Numbered from the stretch's first letter, positions 7,134-18,021 are shown. The stretch: DNA of 61,237 nucleotides from Nitrospirota bacterium (GCA_029261165.1 JAJDBV010000075.1:1-61237); one strand, 5' to 3'. A program made the numbers and translations. The notes: generated by a model from the letters alone, not told the origin.

Positions 7134-8960
7134 ATGTTGAAACGAGCGGTCCATCAGTCAAATCGCAAGCATTTTTTCTTTGTGGCCGCAGTTTTTACTC
7201 TTGGGTTTTTCCTCGTATTCCTTCGTTTGATTGTTGTTCAGGGGGTTCAGCATGATGCGTGGACGAAGCGGGCTGAACGCGCACACGAAAAGAATGTGAA
7301 AATTGAAGCGGAACGTGGGTCAATATATGACCGAAACGGCCAGGCCCTCGCGATGAATGTAGAACTCCTTTCTGTCTATGCCGTCCCAAGGACGATTGCT
7401 CACCCTGTCTCTGTCTCCCGCAAGCTAGCACCGCTCCTTGGAATGAGTCCAAAGACACTTCTTAAAAAGCTGGATAACAAGAGACGTTTTGCTTGGTTAT
7501 TTCGAAAGATTGACCCGGTGAAGGCAGAGGCGATCAGACGTCTGAAAATAAAGGGCATTGGATTTGTGGCGGAAAGTCAACGCGTTTATCCGAAGCGGTT
7601 TCTTTTTGGACATGTACTCGGTTTTGCGGGTTTGGATAACCACGGTTTGGAAGGGGTTGAATTGAAATTTGATGAAACGCTCCGCGGAGAAACCGGTTGG
7701 TTGGTGGTCGAGCGCGATGCATTTGGGAAATCTGTTTTTCCAAAGGGGCTTGACTACATCGTTCCGTCCAGAGGGAAGGATCTTCATTTGACCGTCGACG
7801 AGGTCATCCAGCATATCAGCGAGCGAGAGCTTGACCGTATGGTAGAGAAGACCGGGGCAAAAGGGGGGACTGTGATCGTCATGGATCCCTGGACCGGAGA
7901 GATTTTGTCGATGGTGGTCACGCCTCGGTTTAATCCAAACGCAGTCGGGAAATATCGGCCTTCTGACTGGAGGAACAAGGCAATCACGGATATCTATGAG
8001 CCGGGTTCGACCTTCAAGATTGTCACAGCCTCTGCTGCCATTGAAGAGAATTTAATAGAAGCGGATGAAATGATTGACTGTGAAGGTGGAACCTATGCGG
8101 TGAAGGGAACGGTGATTCATGACCACGAAGCCATTGGGATGGTTCCCTTTCACCAGGTGATTGCAAAATCATCCAATATCTGTACGGTAAAAGTGGCAGA
8201 GATTCTTGGGGAAACACGGCTGGCACACTATATCAAGGCATTTGGTTTCGGGGAGCGCCTGGGGGTTGACCTTGTCGGAGAGTCTCCGGGTTTATTGCGT
8301 GAAAGAGGACGTTGGTCAAGACGTTCTCTGGCCTCGCTATCGATCGGTCAGGAGATTGGCGTGACCCCCTTACAGATGGTTTCGGCTGCGGCGGTCGTTG
8401 CAAACGGCGGCTGGTTGATGACCCCTCATCTCGTCAAATCGATCGGCCGTGATGGGAAAAATAGAAGCACTCCAGCTCGGCTTAAACGAAGGGTGATTTC
8501 TGAGGAGACCGCTAAGGAGATGGTTCAGATCCTCAAGGGAGTTGTTTCCAGGTCGGGGACGGCGCAACTGGCTGAGGTTCCGGGACACAGGGTTGCGGGG
8601 AAGACAGGAACGGCCCAGAAGTTTGACCCGAAGACGGGACGTTATTCCCGTGATAAATATGTAGGTTCATTTGTCGGATTTGTCCCGGCAGACGATCCGG
8701 TTGTCACTATCCTGGTTGTTGTTGACGAACCGGAAGGCGAGGCCTGGGGGGGGACCGTTGCGGCACCGGTATTTTCGGCGATTGGGAAAGAAGTTCTTCA
8801 TTATCTAAAAGTTCATCCTCGCGGAGAAATGGAGGATGAACCCCTTTATGTCAGGGACCAACTTATACCGGTTGCGGATCAGCTTCTTCCTGTCCTCTAT
8901 CAAAAGGGAGCGGATGATGCGCCGGAAGATGGGTTTCACGTGCGGGGTCCGCTTTGGTGA
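7134..8960 (+). CDS. ftsI: Division-specific transpeptidase FtsI (PBP3)
   Basis: A 608-residue class B penicillin-binding protein that cross-links septal peptidoglycan. A membrane anchor lies near residues 14-36. The N-terminal pedestal domain contains the usual ERGSIYDRNG. The transpeptidase domain has all three motifs: SxxK (Ser292, in EPGSTFK), SxN (346-348, SSN) and KTG (Lys490, in GKTGTAQ). The last 40 residues after the fold are an extra tail without PASTA repeats. It lies between ftsL and murE as in most dcw clusters and should act with FtsW encoded downstream. Confidence 0.96.
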   Translation: MLKRAVHQSNRKHFFFVAAVFTLGFFLVFLRLIVVQGVQHDAWTKRAERAHEKNVKIEAERGSIYDRNGQALAMNVELLSVYAVPRTIAHPVSVSRKLAPLLGMSPKTLLKKLDNKRRFAWLFRKIDPVKAEAIRRLKIKGIGFVAESQRVYPKRFLFGHVLGFAGLDNHGLEGVELKFDETLRGETGWLVVERDAFGKSVFPKGLDYIVPSRGKDLHLTVDEVIQHISERELDRMVEKTGAKGGTVIVMDPWTGEILSMVVTPRFNPNAVGKYRPSDWRNKAITDIYEPGSTFKIVTASAAIEENLIEADEMIDCEGGTYAVKGTVIHDHEAIGMVPFHQVIAKSSNICTVKVAEILGETRLAHYIKAFGFGERLGVDLVGESPGLLRERGRWSRRSLASLSIGQEIGVTPLQMVSAAAVVANGGWLMTPHLVKSIGRDGKNRSTPARLKRRVISEETAKEMVQILKGVVSRSGTAQLAEVPGHRVAGKTGTAQKFDPKTGRYSRDKYVGSFVGFVPADDPVVTILVVVDEPEGEAWGGTVAAPVFSAIGKEVLHYLKVHPRGEMEDEPLYVRDQLIPVADQLLPVLYQKGADDAPEDGFHVRGPLW

Positions 8961-10441
8961 AAGTGAGTCGCTGGTTGGAATCATTTCATGTCATGGAGTT
9001 GTCGGGGAAGACGGATATGGAGGTCGGGGAGGTTGTCTCCGACTCGAAGAAGGTGTCGCCCGGCTCGCTTTTCATTGCCTTAAGGGGGACGCGTCAGGAT
9101 GGCCATCGGTTTATTCCGGAAGCGGTGGATCGGGGTGCCGTCGCCGTTGTACTGGAAGAGCCTATTCCGGGGAAATGTAAACGGGAAGATTCTCCTGTTA
9201 CTTATATTCGTGTTGAGGATACCCGCCGTGCCCTCCCGTATTTGGCGTCCACTTTTTTTGAGAATCCGATGGAGCACCTACGTCTGATCGGCATTACCGG
9301 GACGAATGGGAAAACGACGACAGCTTTTCTGGTTCAGTCGCTCTTGGAGAATGCCGGTGTGAAGACCGGGCTCCTCGGGACGGTTGCTTATCACCTGGGA
9401 GGACGTGTTGTTGAAGCCCGACATACAACACCGGGATCATTGGATTTGCAGCGGCTTTTTTCTGAAATGCGGTCATTTGATGTGAGCCATGTGGCGATGG
9501 AGGTTTCGTCTCATGCCTTGGAACAGGGGCGCGTAGAGGGTTGCCGGTTTCATACTGCAGTATTTACGAACCTGACTCAGGACCACCTCGACTACCATGG
9601 AACCATGGAGGCTTATTTTGCATCAAAGCAAAAGTTATTTGATCTGACCGAAGGGACACGGATTATTAATATCGACGACCCCTGGGGATACACTTTGAAA
9701 GAGCGCCTTTCATCCCGGTGTTGGAGCTTTGCAATGCAGGAGAAAGCGGATTTTTATCCGGAGAAGGTCGTTTCCGGAGTGGATGGTATTCAAATGCTTG
9801 TCCAGACGCCTGCCGGAGAGATAGAAATCATATCCCCACTTGTCGGAAAATATAATATTTATAATCTGATTGCAGCGGTGGCCGTGGGTGTTTCCGTCGG
9901 CTTGTCCAAGGAAGTGATTTCCAGCGGTATTGCCGCAATGAAGGGAGTTCCGGGTCGTTTCGAGAAGATTGATTTGGGGCAAGATTTTATGGTCATTGTG
10001 GATTATGCGCACACGCCGGATGCCTTGTCCCGGCTCCTGGAAGCGGTGAGTGCGCTCTCTTCGGGGCGAATCATTACTGTTTTCGGATGCGGGGGGGATC
10101 GGGACCGTGGAAAGCGGGCAAAGATGGGAGAAATTTCGGCTCGCTTGAGCGATAAGACGATTATTACATCTGATAATCCGAGAACCGAGTCCCCGTCCGG
10201 TATTATTCAGGAGATTGAGGTAGGGATTCAAGCTATGCAGGCTGGGTCTGCGGGAGACTATGAAGTTATTTCTGACCGGAAAGAAGCCATTGCGCGGGGG
10301 ATCGGCCTGGCTGAGGAAAGTGATGTGGTGGTGATCGCAGGGAAAGGACATGAAGATTACCAACTGATTGGGTGTGAGCGGCTTTCTTTTGATGATCGAG
10401 AGGTGGCGCGTGACCTCCTGGCGAAACGAATCCGGGGGTGA
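8957..10441 (+). CDS. murE: UDP-MurNAc-L-Ala-D-Glu:meso-diaminopimelate ligase
   Basis: A 494-residue Mur ligase that adds the third residue of the peptidoglycan stem peptide in the cytoplasm. The P-loop is TGTNGKTTTAF, the carbamylated-Lys region and the central Mur ligase fold are intact, and DNPR at 406-409 is the signature for meso-diaminopimelate (lysine enzymes differ here). The start is taken as GTG 8957, which overlaps the ftsI stop (GTGA). TTG 8954 and GTG 8963 are also in frame. Twelve bases or fewer separate it from its neighbours, so it is part of one transcript. Confidence 0.96.
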   Translation: MKVSRWLESFHVMELSGKTDMEVGEVVSDSKKVSPGSLFIALRGTRQDGHRFIPEAVDRGAVAVVLEEPIPGKCKREDSPVTYIRVEDTRRALPYLASTFFENPMEHLRLIGITGTNGKTTTAFLVQSLLENAGVKTGLLGTVAYHLGGRVVEARHTTPGSLDLQRLFSEMRSFDVSHVAMEVSSHALEQGRVEGCRFHTAVFTNLTQDHLDYHGTMEAYFASKQKLFDLTEGTRIINIDDPWGYTLKERLSSRCWSFAMQEKADFYPEKVVSGVDGIQMLVQTPAGEIEIISPLVGKYNIYNLIAAVAVGVSVGLSKEVISSGIAAMKGVPGRFEKIDLGQDFMVIVDYAHTPDALSRLLEAVSALSSGRIITVFGCGGDRDRGKRAKMGEISARLSDKTIITSDNPRTESPSGIIQEIEVGIQAMQAGSAGDYEVISDRKEAIARGIGLAEESDVVVIAGKGHEDYQLIGCERLSFDDREVARDLLAKRIRG

Positions 10442-10450
10442 TGTGAGAAG

Positions 10451-11896
10451 ATGTGGGCGATTGAAGAAATACTTCGAGGGAGTGGGGGGAGAATTCGAGG
10501 GGAGAAGGCCTGTGATCTTTCTGCCCGATTATTGCGTGGGTTTTCAATCAACAGCAGGACGATTCGGCGGGATGAAGTTTTTGTCGCCTTACAGGGGCCG
10601 AACTTCGATGGTCATGCATTCGTTTCTGATGCCCTGGGAAAAGACGGCGCCGGGGCAATTGTTTCTCACTCCGCTTTTCTCCAAAGAAAAGCGGAGTGGC
10701 GTCCTTTCCTGAAGAAACATTTTTTTATCGTCGTGGAAGATCCGCTTCAAGCACTTCAGGTGACCGCACGTTGGCACCGCAATCGGTTTGATGTGCCGCT
10801 TATTGGCGTGACAGGGAGTAACGGCAAGACGACCACGAAAGAGATGATTGCCGATATTTTGTCGCGCCGTGGGCCGATTCTCAAGAATGAAGGGAACCTG
10901 AACAACCATATCGGCCTTCCCCTTTCTCTTTTACGCCTGAACGAGGGGGATCATGCCGCAGTCCTGGAGATGGGCATTAGTCGAAAGGGTGAGATGGAAG
11001 ATCTTTGTGAGATCGCAGAACCGACGGTGGGCTTAATTACGAATATTGGCCCCGCCCATTTAGCTTACCTTGGGAACCTGGAAGGGGTCGCCCAGGAGAA
11101 AGGGAAACTTTTTCAGGTGATTGACCGGTCTGGAGGAACGGTGGTCATCAACCGAGATGATCCTTTTCTTCGGCCCTGGGAGAAGAAGTTGTCGTCGTGC
11201 TGGACTTTTGGTCTTGAATCCTCCGCAGACGTATCGGCAACGGACCTTGAAGGGGGGGGTGGTTGTGTGACTTTTAATCTCCATCTGAATAGAAAAGAAC
11301 GTTGTACTCAGAGGGTACGACTTGCCGCTGTGGGACGGCATCAGGTTGTGAATGCCCTCGCGGCGGCATCGGTTTCCGCTTCCCTCGGTATGGGTTTGAA
11401 TGATATCTGTGAGGGACTCCATGCCTTTCGGACCCCGGAGAATCGGGGAGAAGTGATTAACCTAAAGGGGGTCCATATTCTGTTCGACGCCTACAATGCC
11501 AATCCGGCTTCTGTGAAGGCGGGCCTGGAGATGCTTTCATCTTATCGTCCCGGACCCAGTGTGGGCGGGGAGCATGGTCGGAAGATGGCCGTTCTGGGGG
11601 ACATGCTGGAACTGGGCGATTTAACGGAATCTGCCCATTTTGATGTCGGAAGAGAGGCCGCTCAAACCGGTCTCGATGTCTTGATCGCCGTAGGAGAGTG
11701 GGCGGAGAAGATGGCAGAGGGGGCGCGGCAAGGCGGACTCCCCGACGAATGCATCTCAAGTCATCGGGATCTGGAATCCGTAAAAACGTTTATGGAAAAA
11801 ACGCTTCGTGCGGGAGATAGTCTTTTGATCAAGGGCTCACGGGGGATGAAGATGGAAGGCCTGCTCGCCGCTCTTTTGTTGGAGGGATCTGACTGA
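10451..11896 (+). CDS. murF: UDP-MurNAc-tripeptide:D-Ala-D-Ala ligase
   Basis: A 481-residue ligase that completes the UDP-MurNAc-pentapeptide by adding D-Ala-D-Ala made by Ddl. The N-terminal uridine-binding domain (residues about 1-110) contains the [13 protein letters not shown] block typical of MurF and MurE. The P-loop is [13 protein letters not shown]. Motifs ENRGE and [10 protein letters not shown] are characteristic of MurF. The stop overlaps the mraY start (TGATG), which suggests coupled translation. Confidence 0.96.
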   Translation: MWAIEEILRGSGGRIRGEKACDLSARLLRGFSINSRTIRRDEVFVALQGPNFDGHAFVSDALGKDGAGAIVSHSAFLQRKAEWRPFLKKHFFIVVEDPLQALQVTARWHRNRFDVPLIGVTGSNGKTTTKEMIADILSRRGPILKNEGNLNNHIGLPLSLLRLNEGDHAAVLEMGISRKGEMEDLCEIAEPTVGLITNIGPAHLAYLGNLEGVAQEKGKLFQVIDRSGGTVVINRDDPFLRPWEKKLSSCWTFGLESSADVSATDLEGGGGCVTFNLHLNRKERCTQRVRLAAVGRHQVVNALAAASVSASLGMGLNDICEGLHAFRTPENRGEVINLKGVHILFDAYNANPASVKAGLEMLSSYRPGPSVGGEHGRKMAVLGDMLELGDLTESAHFDVGREAAQTGLDVLIAVGEWAEKMAEGARQGGLPDECISSHRDLESVKTFMEKTLRAGDSLLIKGSRGMKMEGLLAALLLEGSD

Positions 11897-12972
11897 TGTT
11901 GTACAACCTGCTTTACCCGCTGCATACGGTCTATTCCTTCTTTAATGTCTTTCGCTATATTACCTTTCGGACAATCTACGCCATTGTGACTGCGCTCGTG
12001 ATCTCTTTTTTGATTGGCCCGTGGGTGACGCGTCTTTTAAAACGGCATCAAATCGGCGAAGAGATCGGCGGCGATGGCCCGGAATCGCACAAGCACAAGT
12101 CCGGCACCCCTACGATGGGAGGGGTCATGATCCTGATTGCCGTGTTGGTTTCCACCGTTCTCTGGGCTGATATGACAAACAGCTATATCTGGCTGGTTAT
12201 TTTTTCGACCATCGGGTTTGGTCTAATTGGATTCTGGGATGATTATCTCAAGTGTGTGGTGAAGAAAAAAAAGGGTCTTCTTCCCCGATATAAATTCGGT
12301 TTCCAGATTATCGTGGCACTCATTGTTGCACTGGGTCTTTATCAATCTGAGGCCTATTCGACGATTCTGTCGGTTCCTTTGTTCAAGGATTTGACTCCCG
12401 ATATTGGAATTTTTTATATCCCTTTTGCCATCCTGGTGATTGTCGGTGCGTCAAACGCAGTCAACCTGACAGACGGCCTGGATGGATTGGCGGTTGGGCC
12501 CGTCATGATGACTGCGATGGCCTATCTCATTGTTGCATATGCCACTGGGCGGACTGATTTTTCAGAATACCTGTTGATCCCGTATATAGAGGGAGCCGGG
12601 GAGCTGGCGGTTTTTTGCGGAGCCATTATCGGCGCGGGACTTGGGTTTCTCTGGTTTAATGCCTATCCCGCAGATATCTTCATGGGGGATGTCGGGTCTC
12701 TCCCACTGGGAGGCGCCCTCGGCACCGTCGCCGTGATATCGAAGCATGAACTGCTCCTGGTGTTGGTGGGCGGAATTTTTGTGATTGAAGCGCTCTCGGT
12801 GATCTTTCAGGTCATCTCGTTTAAATCGCGAGGAAAGCGGGTTTTCCTGATGGCGCCGATACACCATCATTTTGAATTAAAGGGATGGCAGGAACCGAAG
12901 ATTGTGGTGCGTTTCTGGATCTTATCGATCATCCTGGCATTGCTGAGTTTGAGTACGCTTAAATTAAGGTGA
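11896..12972 (+). CDS. mraY: Phospho-N-acetylmuramoyl-pentapeptide transferase
   Basis: A 358-residue integral membrane enzyme with about ten helices. It transfers phospho-MurNAc-pentapeptide to undecaprenyl phosphate, giving lipid I. Conserved polar loops are visible: [18 protein letters not shown] (magnesium-binding Asp pair), [14 protein letters not shown] and the HHHFELKGW block near the C-terminus. Length matches E. coli MraY (360). It lies between murF and murD. Confidence 0.97.
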   Translation: MLYNLLYPLHTVYSFFNVFRYITFRTIYAIVTALVISFLIGPWVTRLLKRHQIGEEIGGDGPESHKHKSGTPTMGGVMILIAVLVSTVLWADMTNSYIWLVIFSTIGFGLIGFWDDYLKCVVKKKKGLLPRYKFGFQIIVALIVALGLYQSEAYSTILSVPLFKDLTPDIGIFYIPFAILVIVGASNAVNLTDGLDGLAVGPVMMTAMAYLIVAYATGRTDFSEYLLIPYIEGAGELAVFCGAIIGAGLGFLWFNAYPADIFMGDVGSLPLGGALGTVAVISKHELLLVLVGGIFVIEALSVIFQVISFKSRGKRVFLMAPIHHHFELKGWQEPKIVVRFWILSIILALLSLSTLKLR

Positions 12973-12976
12973 GACA

Positions 12977-14323
12977 TTGAACACAGGTAAGGTGAAAAAA
13001 CGGGTAACCGTCGTCGGAATGGGGAAAAGCGGTCTTGCTGCGGCTTCAGTGCTCTCCGGAAAAGGGGCAGATGTCCTGGTCATCGATGATAGTCGACAGG
13101 AGATCCCCCCTCTTTTCAGGCAGGATTCAAAACTGTGTTCGTCGATTCGATTTCATCTGGGAGATTGGCGAATGGACGATCTCTTCTCGGCAGAACTGGT
13201 CGTCGTAAGTCCCGGTTTCCCGGTGTCCAGGCTTCCGATGAGGAGGCTCCAGGCACTAAAGATTCCAGTGGTCGGGGAACTTGAATTTGCTTCCGGATTG
13301 ATCTCGGCCCCGATGATCGCGATTACCGGGACAAATGGAAAGAGTACGACAACGGCCCTTATCGGTGAGATTTTGAAGGATTGGGGATGGAAGGTTTTCA
13401 TCGGAGGGAACTTTGGCACCCCTCTTTCAGAGGCCGTCGGTTCCGATTGGGATTTCATCGTGGTCGAGGTCAGTTCATTCCAACTGGAGACCGTCAAGTC
13501 TTTTCATCCCCGTATTGCGGCCTTGCTGAACATTACGCCTGATCATTTGGACCGTTACCCGGACATGCTTTCATATCAGGAGGCAAAATGGCGGATTTTT
13601 GAAAATCAATCCGGTGGAGATCATGCTGTGATTAATCTGGATGATCCCTTGCTGTCTCCCCCCTCTCTCAGGGGATCAACGGTTCATTTTAGCCGGAATC
13701 ACCGCCCTCAGCGGGGAGTGTATCTACAGGGAGAGGAGATCATGTCAAACCTTTGGGGGGAGCCGGAGCCGATTATCCGTCTGGGAACCCTCCAGGTCAA
13801 AGGTTCACAATATGTTGATAATGTGATGGCGGCTTCGGTGATGGCGCTTCTTTGCGGGTGTTCAGTTGAAGGTGTTCGTCAGACGCTATGCCGTTTTAGG
13901 GGGCTTCCTCACAGGATGGAGCTTGCAGGCGAAATTTCTGGTGTGACCTATATCGATGATTCTAAGGGGACCAATGTGGGTGCAATGACGCGGTCGCTCG
14001 AGAGTCAGGTTGCTCCGGTTATTTTGATTGCGGGGGGAAGAGATAAGGAGAGTGACTTTACGCCGCTTCAGAACCTTGTTCAGGAGAAGGTCAAGCGGCT
14101 CATCCTGCTGGGAGAGGCCAGGGAGAAATTGGCCTGCTGCTTTGAGCATCATCCTGCCGTCGAATGTGTGGATTCAATGAAAGAGGCGGTTGAGAGGGCT
14201 GCGATTTGTGCAGAACCGGGAGATGTTGTCCTTCTTTCACCGGGTTGTACGAGTTTTGATATGTTCGGAGATTATGCCCACCGGGGTGATGTCTTCAAGC
14301 AGGCCGTGGCGGAGTTGTTTTGA
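12977..14323 (+). CDS. murD: UDP-MurNAc-L-Ala:D-glutamate ligase
   Basis: A 448-residue Mur ligase that adds D-Glu to UDP-MurNAc-L-Ala. An N-terminal Rossmann-like domain (VVGMGKSGLAAA) is followed by the P-loop ITGTNGKSTTT, the NITPDHLDRY motif and the C-terminal DDSKGTNVGA and LLSPGCTSFDMF blocks. The start is taken as TTG 12977 behind AAGGTGAG. GTG 12992 is an in-frame alternative five codons later. The stop overlaps the ftsW ATG (TGATG). Confidence 0.95.
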   Translation: MNTGKVKKRVTVVGMGKSGLAAASVLSGKGADVLVIDDSRQEIPPLFRQDSKLCSSIRFHLGDWRMDDLFSAELVVVSPGFPVSRLPMRRLQALKIPVVGELEFASGLISAPMIAITGTNGKSTTTALIGEILKDWGWKVFIGGNFGTPLSEAVGSDWDFIVVEVSSFQLETVKSFHPRIAALLNITPDHLDRYPDMLSYQEAKWRIFENQSGGDHAVINLDDPLLSPPSLRGSTVHFSRNHRPQRGVYLQGEEIMSNLWGEPEPIIRLGTLQVKGSQYVDNVMAASVMALLCGCSVEGVRQTLCRFRGLPHRMELAGEISGVTYIDDSKGTNVGAMTRSLESQVAPVILIAGGRDKESDFTPLQNLVQEKVKRLILLGEAREKLACCFEHHPAVECVDSMKEAVERAAICAEPGDVVLLSPGCTSFDMFGDYAHRGDVFKQAVAELF

Positions 14324-15537
14324 TGCGATCCAACAAGAGAAAATCAGGACGGTTCTCCCTCTTCTCTGGGGTGAAGAGGACGGGAAGCAGTCGTCCGAAA
14401 AAGCGCGTTGCATTTCGCCAGGGAGATGGGGGGCTTGTTTTAATAATCCTCGTCCTTCTCCTCCTGGGCATCATTATGGTTTACAGCGCGAGTGGAATCC
14501 TGGCGGAAAAACGTTATCAGGATTCCACTCGTTTTTTAAAAAAGCAGTTTGTCTGGATCGGTTTTGGCGCGATCCTGTTCTTTGTATCATCAAAGCTTCC
14601 TCTCAAGTGGCTTCGCGCATGGATTATTCCGATGCTCTGTTGCATTATCACGTTGTTGGGAGCAGTTCTCATATTTGGTGTAGAAATCAACGGCTCGCAG
14701 AGATGGCTTCAAATCGGCAGCCTTGCCTTTCAGTCCTCTGAGGCGGCAAAGCTTTTTATTGTGATCTACCTTGCACACTATATTTCAAAAAAAGGGAAGC
14801 GGATTCGCGATTTTTCTGATGGACTGGCACCTGCTTTGGCCGTGATCGGTGTCGTGGCGGGACTTATCCTCGTTGAACCGGACTTCGGTACAACGGCCAT
14901 GATTGTCATTATTTCTTTTTTACTCCTCTTCCTTGGCGGGGCCTCTCTTTTCCATCTCTTGCCGATCGCGAGTCTGACCGTTCCGTTCTTCATCTACTGG
15001 GTGATGAAGGCCCCTTACCGACTTCAGCGGGTCAAGACCTTTCTGAACCCATGGCAGGATCCCTCTTCAAGCGGTTTTCAGATGATCCAGTCTTATTTGG
15101 CACTGGGGAGCGGCGGCCTGGTTGGGACAGGGCTTGGCGAAGGGCGGCAAAAATTATTTTTTCTTCCGGAGCCCCATACCGATTTTATCTTTGCCGTGAT
15201 CGGTGAAGAACTCGGCATGTTCGGAACCGTGTCGATCCTCTTCCTCTTTGTTCTTCTCTTGTGGAAGGGAACAAAGATCGCGTTGTCGGTGGATGACCCT
15301 TTTACGCGGATGCTGGCAATCGGGACTACTTTAATGATGACCCTGCCGGCTTTGATTAATATGGGCGTCGTGACCGGGCTTCTTCCGACAAAAGGGCTTC
15401 CCTTGCCCTTTGTCAGTTATGGGGGGTCTTCACTCTTGGTCAATAGTACTGCCGCCGGATTCCTTTACAATGTTTCACGTTTTTCGCAGGCGCCCTCAAA
15501 ATCACGATCGCGATACCTTGGGGGGAGGAAAGGATGA
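14323..15537 (+). CDS. ftsW: Septal peptidoglycan glycosyltransferase FtsW (SEDS family)
   Basis: A 404-residue SEDS protein with about ten membrane helices that polymerises lipid II at the septum with FtsI. It has a basic N-terminal tail of about 35 residues, the loop VEINGSQRWL, the VEPDFGTT motif whose Asp is essential in the family, and the C-terminal SYGGSSLL signature. ATG 14323 overlaps the murD stop and is preceded by GGAG at 14311. The last four bases overlap murG (ATGA). Confidence 0.95.
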   Translation: MRSNKRKSGRFSLFSGVKRTGSSRPKKRVAFRQGDGGLVLIILVLLLLGIIMVYSASGILAEKRYQDSTRFLKKQFVWIGFGAILFFVSSKLPLKWLRAWIIPMLCCIITLLGAVLIFGVEINGSQRWLQIGSLAFQSSEAAKLFIVIYLAHYISKKGKRIRDFSDGLAPALAVIGVVAGLILVEPDFGTTAMIVIISFLLLFLGGASLFHLLPIASLTVPFFIYWVMKAPYRLQRVKTFLNPWQDPSSSGFQMIQSYLALGSGGLVGTGLGEGRQKLFFLPEPHTDFIFAVIGEELGMFGTVSILFLFVLLLWKGTKIALSVDDPFTRMLAIGTTLMMTLPALINMGVVTGLLPTKGLPLPFVSYGGSSLLVNSTAAGFLYNVSRFSQAPSKSRSRYLGGRKG

Positions 15538-16634
15538 AGGTGGTTATTGCAGGCGGAGGAACAGGAGGCCATCTTTACCCGGGTATTGCCCTGGCAGAGA
15601 CTTTCAAAAAAATGAAGGAGTCGATGACGATCCTTTTTATCGGGACATCGCATGGAATCGGGCCGAAGGTCATTTCTGAGAAGGGTTTTATGTTCGAGAT
15701 CATCTCGGCAAAAGGTTTTGTCGGAAAAGGGTGGGTCTCCAGGATAAAATCGATCGGACTGATTCCGATTGGGCTCATTCAATCCCTTTTTATCTTGAGG
15801 CGGTTTTCTCCGCAGCTGGTTATCGGCATCGGTGGATATGCTGCCGGTCCGATCCTCCTTGCGGCGATTCTTCTTCGAATAAAACGCGTTATTCTGGAAC
15901 CAAACCGCGTGCCGGGTTTGGCGAACAAACTCATTGCACCCTATGCGGACGTGGCTTTCGTGGCTTTTAATGAACTGCGGGAAACCCTCGGCACAAAGGA
16001 GGTCCGGTGCTTCGGGGTACCGGTACGGCCGGAGATTGTCTGCGCCGAGCCTCCAGGTTCTCGAAAGGCCTCGGTCTCCGGAACAACCCTCTTGGTTCTT
16101 CTCATTTTGGGGGGGAGCCAGGGCGCGCGCTCGATCAATCGTGCCATGGTGGATGCGCTTCCTTTGATGGGAAAGGTGAAAGATAGGCTTTTTATCATTC
16201 ACCAGACCGGAACGCGTGATTGGGAGGAGACCAAGGCGGCCTATGCCAAATCCGGGTTCTCGGCACGTATTACGCCGTTTATTGACGATATGGCGGAGAC
16301 CTATGCGAAAGCCGATCTTGTATTGAGCCGGGCTGGGGCCGGGACCTTATCCGAATTGGCGGCGATCGGAAAACCCTCTCTACTGGTTCCGTTCCCGTTC
16401 GCAGAAGGGCATCAGGAGAGAAATGCGGAGGCCTTCGCGTCTGCCGGCGCTTCTGAAATGATCCTCGATCGGATGTTGAGCGGTCAGCGTCTTGCGGAGC
16501 GGATTCAGTCGCTCTTTTCAAATCCGGAAAAACGAAAGGCAATGGGAGAGGCGGCGGCGCGAAAAGGACACCCTGATTCGGCGGAGGAGATTGTCAGGGA
16601 ATGTTTTTGTTTGGTTGGAGACGCTCAAGTTTAA
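15534..16634 (+). CDS. murG: Lipid II synthase MurG (GlcNAc transferase)
   Basis: A 366-residue GT28 glycosyltransferase on the inner face of the membrane. It adds GlcNAc from UDP-GlcNAc to lipid I. The N-terminal lipid-binding loop is GGGTGGHLYPG (residues about 7-17). LILGGSQGARSIN is the second glycine loop. The C-terminal donor site contains RAGAGTLSELAAIGKPSLLVP. The start overlaps the ftsW stop by four bases. Confidence 0.97.
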   Translation: MKVVIAGGGTGGHLYPGIALAETFKKMKESMTILFIGTSHGIGPKVISEKGFMFEIISAKGFVGKGWVSRIKSIGLIPIGLIQSLFILRRFSPQLVIGIGGYAAGPILLAAILLRIKRVILEPNRVPGLANKLIAPYADVAFVAFNELRETLGTKEVRCFGVPVRPEIVCAEPPGSRKASVSGTTLLVLLILGGSQGARSINRAMVDALPLMGKVKDRLFIIHQTGTRDWEETKAAYAKSGFSARITPFIDDMAETYAKADLVLSRAGAGTLSELAAIGKPSLLVPFPFAEGHQERNAEAFASAGASEMILDRMLSGQRLAERIQSLFSNPEKRKAMGEAAARKGHPDSAEEIVRECFCLVGDAQV

Positions 16635-16641
16635 GGGTGAC

Positions 16642-18021
16642 ATGTTTCAAAAGGTACAGCATATTCATTTTGTCGGTATTGGCGGCGCTGGGATGAACGG
16701 CATTGCAGAAATCCTCTTGAATATGGGGTTTCGGGTCAGTGGATCAGATCAGGCCGCTTCTGATCAGACGCAGCGTCTTTCGTCAATGGGTGGAACCATC
16801 TTTCAAGGTCATCATCGAGAAAACATTATGGGGGCGGAAGTACTTGTTTACTCTTCGGCGATTCTTCCCGACAATCCGGAGATCATGGCGGCAAGAGAAA
16901 GCAAGGTTCCGGTGATTCCACGGGCTGAGATGCTGGCTGAGTTGATGCGGCTCCGGTATGGGATCGCTGTCGCGGGTGCACATGGAAAAACCACGACGAC
17001 GACAATGGTTGCAACGGTGATGGCCGAAGGCGGACTTGATCCGACTGCCGTCATTGGCGGGAAAGTGAACAGCTTCGGCGGCCATGCGAAAAAAGGGAAG
17101 GGAGACTTCCTGGTCGCTGAAGCGGATGAGAGCGATGGCTCCTTTCTGAAGCTCTGTCCGACACTTGCTGTTGTCACGGGACTTGACCATGAGCACCTCA
17201 ATTACTACAAAACATTTGAAGCCATTCAGATGACCTTTCTTGATTTTATCAACAAGGTTCCCTTCTATGGCCTCGCGATCCTTTGCGGGGATGACCCGCA
17301 TCTTCGCGCGCTGCTCCCGCGTGTTGAAAAACGGGTTTTAACCTATGGGACAGAAGAAGGGGTTGATTTGCTTGCGGAGGCCTTGAGCTTTCACGCATGG
17401 AAGACCACATTTCATGTTCGTTTACAGGGCAAACCTTTAGGGGCCTTTTTGCTGCCGGCGCCGGGAATCCATAATGTATTGAACGCACTGGCGGCCATTG
17501 CAGTCGGATTGGAGTTGGAAATGCCGGTGTCGGCGATTCGGAAAGGGATTCAGGCCTATCAAGGTGTTCAGCGGCGTTTTCATTTGCAGGGGGAGAAGGA
17601 CGGGGTCCTGGTGGTTGATGATTATGCGCACCATCCGACGGAAATCCGGGCCACGCTCCTGGCCGCAAAGCAGGGGTGGGATTCCGAAGTTGCCGTGGTA
17701 TTTCAACCGCATCGGTATACCCGGACCCGTGACTGTCTTGAGGCGCTGGCAGAATCGTTTCAGGAAGCTGATTATCTGATTTTGTCCGAGATCTTTCCGG
17801 CCGGAGAAGAACCGATTCCTGGCATTGATGGAGAGCGGCTCTTCCAGGCGATCTTGAATCATCGTCAGGAAAAAACCCGTTTCTTGCAAGATCAATCGGA
17901 CATTGTCGTCTCATTGAAGGAGATTGCAAAGCCGGGGATGATGATTCTGACCTTAGGAGCGGGGGATGTCTGGAAGGTGGGAGAAGCGTTTCTTGAAGGG
18001 GCGGGAGTTGATCATCGATAA
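16642..18021 (+). CDS. murC: UDP-MurNAc:L-alanine ligase
   Basis: A 459-residue ligase that attaches the first stem-peptide residue. The N-terminus has HFVGIGGAGMNGIAE and the P-loop is GAHGKTTTTT. DDYAHHPTEI and FQPHRYTRT are the usual C-terminal motifs. The frame is open 50 codons upstream into murG. ATG 16642 is chosen because it gives the family N-terminus and has AAGGGTGA directly upstream. MurC is not fused to MurB or Ddl here. Confidence 0.96.
   Translation: MFQKVQHIHFVGIGGAGMNGIAEILLNMGFRVSGSDQAASDQTQRLSSMGGTIFQGHHRENIMGAEVLVYSSAILPDNPEIMAARESKVPVIPRAEMLAELMRLRYGIAVAGAHGKTTTTTMVATVMAEGGLDPTAVIGGKVNSFGGHAKKGKGDFLVAEADESDGSFLKLCPTLAVVTGLDHEHLNYYKTFEAIQMTFLDFINKVPFYGLAILCGDDPHLRALLPRVEKRVLTYGTEEGVDLLAEALSFHAWKTTFHVRLQGKPLGAFLLPAPGIHNVLNALAAIAVGLELEMPVSAIRKGIQAYQGVQRRFHLQGEKDGVLVVDDYAHHPTEIRATLLAAKQGWDSEVAVVFQPHRYTRTRDCLEALAESFQEADYLILSEIFPAGEEPIPGIDGERLFQAILNHRQEKTRFLQDQSDIVVSLKEIAKPGMMILTLGAGDVWKVGEAFLEGAGVDHR

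Noticed and set aside
9710-10363. A 217-codon minus-strand open frame
   Set aside because: It is antisense to the well-supported murE gene and its product looks like random Asn/His/Arg-rich sequence.
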